From positions 1 to 5,605 of the forward strand of contig CAZVLE010000146.1 of assembly GCA_964627855.1 (NCBI GenBank): 5,605 nucleotides of DNA, read 5' to 3'. A model generated the notes under the pieces. That model was not told the origin of the DNA. It did no database searches and saw nothing but the letters and a program-made list of their open reading frames with translations. This DNA is from CAZVLE01 sp964627855. Its GTDB lineage: Bacteria; Bacillota; Dethiobacteria; DTU022. A program made the translations under genes and the position numbers. Below, one piece after another: positions 1 to 3,641 of this stretch (within the stretch, counting starts at the first letter, position 1; each line of letters opens with the position of its first letter).

Positions 1-202
1 TGCCATTGGTGCTGCCCAGATCTTCAATTTGCAAGCTGCCATCACGGTCAACCAAAAACCTGGCGTGCAGGCGAGAGGCTATTGTATCTGAGAGGGCTAA
101 CCCTGCGCCTGAAAGTTCTCGGCCCACTGTGAATTCCCCAACATCAATAACAGATTCAAGCCCCCGGTCGGGGCCATCAATAACTTTAAGCTGCCAGGCC
201 AT
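1..202 (-). CDS. FHA-domain protein, N-terminal part (runs off the left edge)
   Basis: FHA domains bind phosphothreonine peptides and usually recruit partners of Ser/Thr kinases or secretion machinery. The minus strand reads ATG at 202-200 and stays open for 67 codons to the window edge. Seen directly: a beta-strand start (MAWQLKVIDGPDRG), then VGR at residues 26-28, SRLH at 43-46 and DLGSTNG at 61-67. These match the conserved FHA core in order and spacing: Gly-Arg, Ser-x-x-His and the Asn-Gly loop. The start is supported by GGGAGG at 209-214, six bases upstream. The FHA domain sits at the extreme N-terminus; whatever follows it is outside the window, so the full architecture is unknown. The gene lies 196 bp downstream of the secreted repeat protein on the same strand. 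Family assignment is confident; the partner and role are not known. Confidence 0.9.
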   Translation of the reverse strand, partial: MAWQLKVIDGPDRGLESVIDVGEFTVGRELSGAGLALSDTIASRLHARFLVDRDGSLQIEDLGSTNG

Positions 203-386
203 AATACACCTCCCGAGTGGTTTGAACACTCTTCACTGAAACCTGTATGAAGATAGAAGATACAAAGGATTCAAGATTTTCAGCGCCTGTATTACAAACA
301 TAAATCTTAAATAGGTCTAATATATCTTGATCATCTTCCTTAGCGGTAAGCTGAATAGCTCTTATACCCCTTTTCGCTGCACAGCC
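186..386 (-). pseudogene. Start-less open frame behind the repeat-protein gene, possible remnant
   Basis: After the stop of the repeat-protein gene (TAA at 401-399) and a second in-frame stop (TAG at 389-387), the same frame stays open for 66 codons to a TAA at 188-186, overlapping the first codons of the FHA gene. The translation looks moderately protein-like, with an acidic stretch (LTAKEDDQDILDLFKIYV) followed by a hydrophobic/serine stretch. It has no ATG or TTG; the only GTG is late, at about codon 50. I do not recognise it. It may be a decayed C-terminal extension or a small gene that lost its start. A chance open frame in a leader region is the main alternative. Confidence 0.2.
291..319 (-). 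promoter_or_regulatory. Possible weak promoter for the FHA gene
   Basis: On the minus strand TAGACC (319-314), a 17-base spacer and TGTAAT (296-291) resemble a sigma-A -35/-10 pair, with 4/6 and 5/6 matches. Transcription would begin near 284, giving a leader of about 80 bases. AT-rich DNA yields such matches by chance, so read-through from the upstream repeat-protein gene is equally possible. Confidence 0.25.
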
Positions 387-398
387 CTATTTGCATTC

Positions 399-1514
399 TT
401 ATTGCACCGGTTGTTCTTCAGTTAACCACCAATTAGGGTCATCTTGACGCTTCTCGGGAGGCTTCACCGGTTCTTGAGGTTTTGGGGGTTCTCCAAACCA
501 TTTTTCCAAATTTTCAATAGTTAGTTCCAACCCCGTTGCTTTTTGGGTATGCCCAATGAATGTTCCAACCCAAGCCAGCGGAATGAAAGCAATTTCTTGC
601 ACCATTTTTACGTACTCACCATTTGTGAAATGATCAACTGCGTTATAGACTGCTTTGATATTATTGGTCGGAACATAATCCATTGCGTCCATGATTGTTT
701 CTATTGTTGCCTTAACCCACCAGGGAGGCTTAGTGTAAGTTGGGTCGTCATGCAATAAAAGATCTATTTGGTGCGTATCACCATCGTCAAATAAAAACCC
801 AGGTTCTGAATCCGTAACTGTGCCCATGATCTCTCCTGTAGGAGGTTGCATTGTATTGGGATCTTGGGGAAAAGAGCCTGGTGTATGTCCCTGATCTGAC
901 TCTTCGAAGTCCAGATCATCACCCGGGCCTGGAACCGGTGGCCCCTGTTGGTTCGCACCTTCGCCAGATTCGGTCGAGTCGGGCTGCGGATCGGGAGGTT
1001 GCATTGTATCGGGATCTTGGGGCAAAGAATCTTGTGCGCCTTTTTGATCGGACCATTCGAAGTTCAGATCATCACCCGGGCCTGAAGTCGGTGGACCCTG
1101 CTGGTTTGCTCCTTCACCAGGTTGGGGGGAAACGGGTTGCGGGGCAGGCTGCTGAACCGGTTGTGGATCCGGTTTTGTGGGAGTGGGTTGTGGAGCCGGT
1201 TGTGGATCCGGTTTTGTGGGGGTGGGTTGCGGAGCCGGTTGTGGATCTGGTGTTTGGGCAGGCGGTTGCTGTGCGGGAGTTTGATTCGCAGGTGGCGATT
1301 CCACCGGTGCGGAAGGACCACCGGGTTTCCAACCCATACCCTTGTCCATATTGTAACCAGAAGTATCATAACTTGGGTATCCGGCCTGACTCTCATTGGC
1401 CTGGCAAGGTGAAACACTGAACAGAAGTAACATCATTACTAAGGTAACCACAGGTAAAACCTTAAACATACCGGGAACACCACTGCGCTTCGTAATGGCA
1501 ATTTGTTCCGGCAC
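399..1514 (-). CDS. Secreted proline/glutamine-rich repeat protein, function unknown
   Basis: I do not recognise the family. From the GTG at 1514 the product is 371 residues. An N-terminal segment (about residues 16-39, MFKVLPVVTLVMMLLLFSVS then PCQA) looks like a signal peptide with likely cleavage after CQA, so the protein is probably exported. Residues about 75-132 are Pro/Gln-rich, including three 13-residue units of the type PDPQPAPQPTPTK (89-127). Two 42-residue copies follow (133-174 and 184-225), each starting GEGANQQGPP and ending TMQPP, with an acidic centre (GDDL-FE-SDQ). The C-terminal 140 or so residues are non-repetitive, rich in Trp/Asp and apparently helical, with a final Pro/Lys tail. 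Start choice: AAGGAAGG at 1530-1523 overlaps the outermost GTG (1523), so the GTGs at 1517 or 1514 are better spaced; an ATG at 1469 would still keep the signal peptide. It looks like a surface or matrix linker protein. The FHA gene follows on the same strand. Confidence 0.8.
   Translation of the reverse strand: MPEQIAITKRSGVPGMFKVLPVVTLVMMLLLFSVSPCQANESQAGYPSYDTSGYNMDKGMGWKPGGPSAPVESPPANQTPAQQPPAQTPDPQPAPQPTPTKPDPQPAPQPTPTKPDPQPVQQPAPQPVSPQPGEGANQQGPPTSGPGDDLNFEWSDQKGAQDSLPQDPDTMQPPDPQPDSTESGEGANQQGPPVPGPGDDLDFEESDQGHTPGSFPQDPNTMQPPTGEIMGTVTDSEPGFLFDDGDTHQIDLLLHDDPTYTKPPWWVKATIETIMDAMDYVPTNNIKAVYNAVDHFTNGEYVKMVQEIAFIPLAWVGTFIGHTQKATGLELTIENLEKWFGEPPKPQEPVKPPEKRQDDPNWWLTEEQPVQ
840..1118 (-). 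repeat. Two 126-bp coding repeats (42 residues each, 153-bp period)
   Basis: The segments 993-1118 and 840-965 encode two 42-residue copies that align without gaps and share 31 identical positions. A 9-residue spacer separates them and begins DPQP, like the shorter proline repeats upstream, so the duplicated unit may be 51 residues. The ends of each copy are best conserved; the middle (residues 20-32 of the unit) has diverged. Confidence 0.85.
1134..1250 (-). repeat. Three 39-bp tandem units encoding a Pro/Gln linker
   Basis: Units begin at each Pro-Asp-Pro-Gln-Pro. In the register 1162-1200 versus 1201-1239 two neighbouring units differ at only two bases, so one is a recent duplication. The third unit (1134-1172) has diverged to PDPQPVQQPAPQP. 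Direct contact of units without spacers, an intact frame and the coding role argue against a CRISPR array. Copy number is likely to vary between strains. Confidence 0.85.
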
Positions 1515-1522
1515 CACGAGCA

Positions 1523-1530
1523 CCTTCCTT
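1523..1530 (-). promoter_or_regulatory. Shine-Dalgarno that decides the start of the repeat protein
   Basis: AAGGAAGG (1530-1523, minus strand) overlaps the first possible GTG at 1523, which it therefore cannot serve. It lies 5 bases before the GTG at 1517 and 8 bases before the GTG at 1514, both in the same frame. The 1514 start has the usual spacing. Confidence 0.55.
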
Positions 1531-1569
1531 CTCTATTTTCCAGCCAGGATGTGAATATTTACCCAATTA

Positions 1570-1611
1570 AAAAGTAGCACTTTTCAGACATAATGTCAAG
1601 AGCCTACTTTT
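1570..1611. repeat. Inverted repeat flanking the promoter core
   Basis: AAAAGTAG at 1570-1577 and its exact complement CTACTTTT at 1604-1611 are separated by 26 bases that hold the -35 element and spacer. The centre-to-centre distance is 34 bp, about three helical turns, so a dimeric regulator could bridge them. This may be chance in AT-rich DNA. Confidence 0.4.
1571..1599 (-). promoter_or_regulatory. Sigma-A-type promoter of the repeat-protein gene
   Basis: The minus strand carries a perfect TTGACA (1599-1594), a 17-base spacer and TACTTT (1576-1571) as a weaker -10. Transcription would start near 1564, leaving a leader of roughly 50 bases before the GTG start. An 8-bp inverted repeat brackets the promoter, and its promoter-proximal arm overlaps the -10, which may indicate regulator binding. 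Confidence 0.55.
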
Positions 1612-1693
1612 GGGAACAGGCATTCGGCAAATAGCCCTTCAAATTTAGCTAAATATTGCCTAAAGACAATTTCAAGGCAAAAATTGGGTAAAG

Positions 1694-1837
1694 TTAAAAA
1701 GCGATCAGTAGCCTGGCCACGGGCACAAAGCGCCTGCTGTAGTAACCAGACAAGTCACGACCGTTTTTCTCGATGAGATCTGGGGACGTGAGGTAGGGGG
1801 AGGTTTGAAGTGCCTCCCCTAAGGCGAGAGAGCTTCT
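1694..1837 (-). pseudogene. Start-less coding-like frame after the FMN-binding gene, possible gene fragment
   Basis: In a frame different from the FMN-binding gene, and overlapping its last six codons, the minus strand is open for 47 codons from a TGA at 1840-1838 to a TAA at 1696-1694. The translation looks like genuine protein (TSPDLIEKNGRDLSGYYSRR, then FVPVARLLIAF). Local GC rises well above that of the DNA just to its left. There is no ATG and no ribosome site, so it would need a frameshift out of the upstream gene or is a fragment of a lost or inserted sequence. I do not recognise the family. It could equally be a chance frame over a non-coding repeat or structured RNA. Confidence 0.25.
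1794..1821 (-). terminator. Stem-loop at the stop codon of the FMN-binding gene
   Basis: TAGGGG(G)AGG (1794-1803) pairs with CCTCCCCTA (1813-1821): nine base pairs with one bulged G and a nine-base loop. The stem includes the TAG stop codon. No T-run follows on the minus strand, so it is not a classic intrinsic terminator; it may instead stabilise the 3' end of the message. Confidence 0.3.
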
Positions 1838-2202
1838 TCAACAGCTTTGAGAAATGCCTTGCTTGATACAGTGGCTCCCGTATCGATATCGACCTGTAAT
1901 GATTGCCTGGCAATGATCCGCTCGGCCAGATCCTGCTCTAAAGCCCCACTACTTTCCGGCTGTAGATCCACAATCCTACCATCTTCAATAGTGACCTTAA
2001 CCTTGTTCGACCATCTATAGCGGCTAAATTCGCCTGTGTATATTCCATCTGGCAGCTCTCCCGGGTTTACATCATTTACAACCAGTTCCTGCATCTCTGG
2101 AAGCCCCCTGGTAACAGCAATATAACCTCCTGCAAATATTAAAACGATAACGGCAACTATTATGCCTACAACTATCAAGGCCTTACCTTTTTTCTTTTTC
2201 AT
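1819..2202 (-). CDS. Membrane-anchored FMN-binding domain protein
   Basis: The 127-residue product has a lysine-rich start (MKKKKGK), one transmembrane helix at about 8-30, and an external FMN-binding domain (PF04205-like) at about 50-125. Diagnostic features are DGIYTGEF (52-59), the strand and turn KVKVTIEDGRIVDLQ (67-81), and D-x-x-T-G-A-T at 105-111 followed by VSSKAFLKAV. In this family ApbE flavin transferase attaches FMN through a phosphoester to the last Thr of the motif, here Thr111, so the protein probably carries covalent FMN on the outer face of the membrane and shuttles electrons. The domain is the only one present, as in small extracytoplasmic flavoproteins related to NqrC/RnfG. 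The start is firm: AGGAGG at 2215-2210 lies seven bases before the ATG. It sits 130 bp after DUF2804 on the same strand and may be cotranscribed. No ApbE or electron-donor gene lies in the window, so the redox partners are unknown. Confidence 0.9.
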   Translation of the reverse strand: MKKKKGKALIVVGIIVAVIVLIFAGGYIAVTRGLPEMQELVVNDVNPGELPDGIYTGEFSRYRWSNKVKVTIEDGRIVDLQPESSGALEQDLAERIIARQSLQVDIDTGATVSSKAFLKAVEEALSP

Positions 2203-2332
2203 CCCTTAACCTCCTTGGTTTTTTCATAAGAGATAATCCCACCACTTAGCCTTGAAGCTAAACTAGAGCGATCCAATTGCCTACTCTATCCCATTCATTC
2301 CACTGGCTCAATCGATAGCTCCAAGGACAATG
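2203..2332. other. Short gap between the DUF2804 and FMN-binding genes
   Basis: This holds the strong ribosome site of the FMN-binding gene and a small 5-bp hairpin, TTAGC (2246-2250) with GCTAA (2257-2261). No T-run follows the hairpin and no convincing promoter was found on the minus strand, so read-through from DUF2804 is plausible. Confidence 0.4.
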
Positions 2333-3358
2333 CTACCAGCGTGCGTAATGATCTTCAGCCCAACCAACCAGCCTGCTGATATTGTATGCTCTGCCGACGT
2401 CATCTACGATCCTGCCGAAAAAGTGACCGATCATCTGATGCACCTCTGAGCGTAGTATCAGGGCATTAGTTTTTGCTACCCGTTCAAAAAAGGGCGTGAA
2501 GGTCACATCAACCTGACCAGATGCGTGGGTGCGGATCTGCCAGGGCCGCATATAGTCGGCCGGGGTGTAGTCGAAGACCAGGTCTTCGCTAATCTTGCTC
2601 AATACCCCGTCAATGCAGATCCCGTTTTCGTTCATACCGGTACCATCAGTCCAACCGGCACCAAAATTTAGACCAACAATATGGCCATTACAGCTGCCCG
2701 AGCCGCCTGCCCAGTTCCAAAAACTCGAAAAGGGCCAGATTCCGCGCCCAAAATCAAGGCAGGCATAACCACCTTTGGCATCATACTGTTTATCGCCAAT
2801 AATTACCCGACCCGTTACCGGCAGGGTGTTCTGCTTGGAGGTGAATTGAAAGCGGCTGTCGCTCCAGGGAATGACGACATTAAGAGTTTGATGGGCTGGA
2901 GGGATACTGGCTCTAAGCTCTGCAGCGAGCGGCTTACCTTTAAAATTAGGGCAGTTAACTGAAATATCCACGCTATCTTCATCATTTTTGAAGCTTAAGT
3001 TCAACTTCGGATCGCTAAAAACAGCATCGTCAGCTACCATGTTGCCAAGATTGCAGCCTCGGCCTAAAGGGCGAATGACAGTCATTTCATGAAAAAACCC
3101 GGATTCGAAATCAAGAAAATAGATAAAAGCCAAACCCATGTAATCGACGTTCGAAAGAGTTGCCGAGAAGAGAAAATTGTCGGTGGTTATACACCAGTAA
3201 TTCCAGCGCTTTTTACGCAAAGGCCTACCGGAAAGGTTGCAGTTGTGAAGTGGTTGGCGAGACCAGCCGACTGCCTGGCGGTTCAGCTTGCCATCCGGCA
3301 GGCACAGGTCGACAGGCTCCCTCAGCTCCGGTTCTTTGTAAACTTTTAAATCCCTCAT
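2333..3358 (-). CDS. DUF2804 family protein
   Basis: The 341-residue product appears full length for DUF2804 (PF10974). Recognisable family features in order are the LPDGKLNRQAVGWSRQPLH region (20-38), the basic/aromatic stretch KKRWNYWCITTDNFLFSATL (49-68), DYMGLAFIYFLDFESG (72-87), PLGRG (97-101), FGRGIWPFSSFWNWAGGSG in the middle, and the C-terminal GWAEDHYARW. No signal peptide or membrane helix is evident, so it is probably cytoplasmic. The family has no established biochemical role; a relationship to lipocalin-like or CrtC/AttH-type beta barrels has been suggested from fold similarity, which I recall but cannot check here. The start is well supported by AGGAGGG at 3371-3365, six bases before the ATG. 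It is divergent from the acylase gene and 130 bp ahead of the FMN-binding gene. Family assignment is confident; function is unknown. Confidence 0.88.
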   Translation of the reverse strand: MRDLKVYKEPELREPVDLCLPDGKLNRQAVGWSRQPLHNCNLSGRPLRKKRWNYWCITTDNFLFSATLSNVDYMGLAFIYFLDFESGFFHEMTVIRPLGRGCNLGNMVADDAVFSDPKLNLSFKNDEDSVDISVNCPNFKGKPLAAELRASIPPAHQTLNVVIPWSDSRFQFTSKQNTLPVTGRVIIGDKQYDAKGGYACLDFGRGIWPFSSFWNWAGGSGSCNGHIVGLNFGAGWTDGTGMNENGICIDGVLSKISEDLVFDYTPADYMRPWQIRTHASGQVDVTFTPFFERVAKTNALILRSEVHQMIGHFFGRIVDDVGRAYNISRLVGWAEDHYARW

Positions 3359-3384
3359 TACAAGCCCTCCTGTTGTAAAAACTC

Positions 3385-3412
3385 CATATACTTACACCGC
3401 TAAAACTTTCAA
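3385..3412 (-). promoter_or_regulatory. Likely promoter of the DUF2804 gene
   Basis: The minus strand has TTGAAA (3412-3407), a 16-base spacer and TATATG (3390-3385), giving a start near 3378 and a leader of about 20 bases that contains the AGGAGGG site. The -10 is only a partial match. Confidence 0.4.
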
Positions 3413-3456
3413 TTTGCCTGGTTGAAAACCCTTTTCCTAAAACAGTTTTATTTCTT

Positions 3457-3538
3457 ATGAAACAGGGGACTGAAATGAAACAGGGGACGGAATTCTGTTC
3501 TAATTTTACATGAGTCATTCCCCCCGTCCCCCTGTCTC
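3457..3538. repeat. REP-like repeat cluster with direct and inverted GGGGAC copies
   Basis: Two adjacent 18-bp copies of ATGAAACAGGGGAC(T/G)GAA (3457-3474 and 3475-3492) differ at one base. A third copy lies inverted at about 3524-3538 (CCGTCCCCCTGTCTC). The second and third can fold into an imperfect GC-rich stem around a loop of about 30 bases. Similar GGGGACGG/CCGTCCCC elements recur between genes in many bacterial genomes and are often linked to REP-associated tyrosine transposases; that link is recalled, not shown here, as no transposase is in the window. Confidence 0.6.
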
Positions 3539-3641
3539 TTCCCTCAAAATTTTTGTTCTGCCATCAACAAGGCAGGGAATAGTCAGGCCATACCGAATCT
3601 TTTGCATTATCACAATACAATAAGCTGCGGGAGGTTAAGTT

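Larger units (their letters stand above)
1524..1818. other. Intergenic region between the repeat-protein and FMN-binding genes
   Basis: This 295-bp gap has two distinct parts. About 1530-1700 is AT-rich and holds the promoter, a perfect 12-bp palindrome ATTTAGCTAAAT (1643-1654), and an 11-bp inverted pair TTTACCCAATT (1558-1568) / AATTGGGTAAA (1682-1692). About 1700-1818 is clearly GC-richer and contains the start-less coding-like frame described separately. No tRNA or known riboswitch was recognised. Confidence 0.6.
3359..3641. other. Divergent intergenic region between DUF2804 and the acylase
   Basis: This 283-bp gap holds the DUF2804 promoter and ribosome site on the left, the REP-like repeat cluster in the middle, and on the right a small hairpin CTGCC (3558-3562)/GGCAG (3571-3575) and the acylase ribosome site. 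For the acylase only weak -10 candidates are visible, CATTAT (3605-3610) and TACAAT (3616-3621), without a convincing -35, so its promoter may need an activator or another sigma factor. Confidence 0.5.

Noticed and set aside
6..239. Plus-strand 77-codon frame at the left edge
   Set aside because: The opposite strand encodes a clear FHA domain with a ribosome site; this frame is its shadow.
1134..1250. Tandem 39-bp repeats as a CRISPR array
   Set aside because: Units abut without unique spacers, lie in an open reading frame and encode PDPQPAPQPTPTK.
851..1420. Long plus-strand open frame of 189 codons opposite the repeat protein, and minus-strand frames at 764-958, 1064-1417 and 1114-1332
   Set aside because: They overlap the repetitive Pro-rich gene in other frames; repeats with GC-rich codons stay open in several frames. 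They lack ribosome sites and protein-like composition.
1400..1470. Lipoprotein signal (lipobox) around SVSPCQA
   Set aside because: The residue before Cys is Pro and the -3 position is not Leu-like, which does not fit signal peptidase II. Ordinary cleavage after CQA is more likely.
1700..1790. Structured RNA or riboswitch in the GC-rich part of the gap
   Set aside because: Only short 5-bp pairings were found (for example TCACG with CGTGA), and no known riboswitch core was recognised.
2681..3378. Plus-strand frames at 2681-2962, 3089-3349 and 3160-3378
   Set aside because: They are antisense to the well-supported DUF2804 gene and show no family features.
3225..3518. Minus-strand 97-codon frame covering the DUF2804 start and the upstream repeats
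   Set aside because: It overlaps DUF2804 in another frame, and its repeated SVPCFI peptide is just the translation of the 18-bp DNA repeats.
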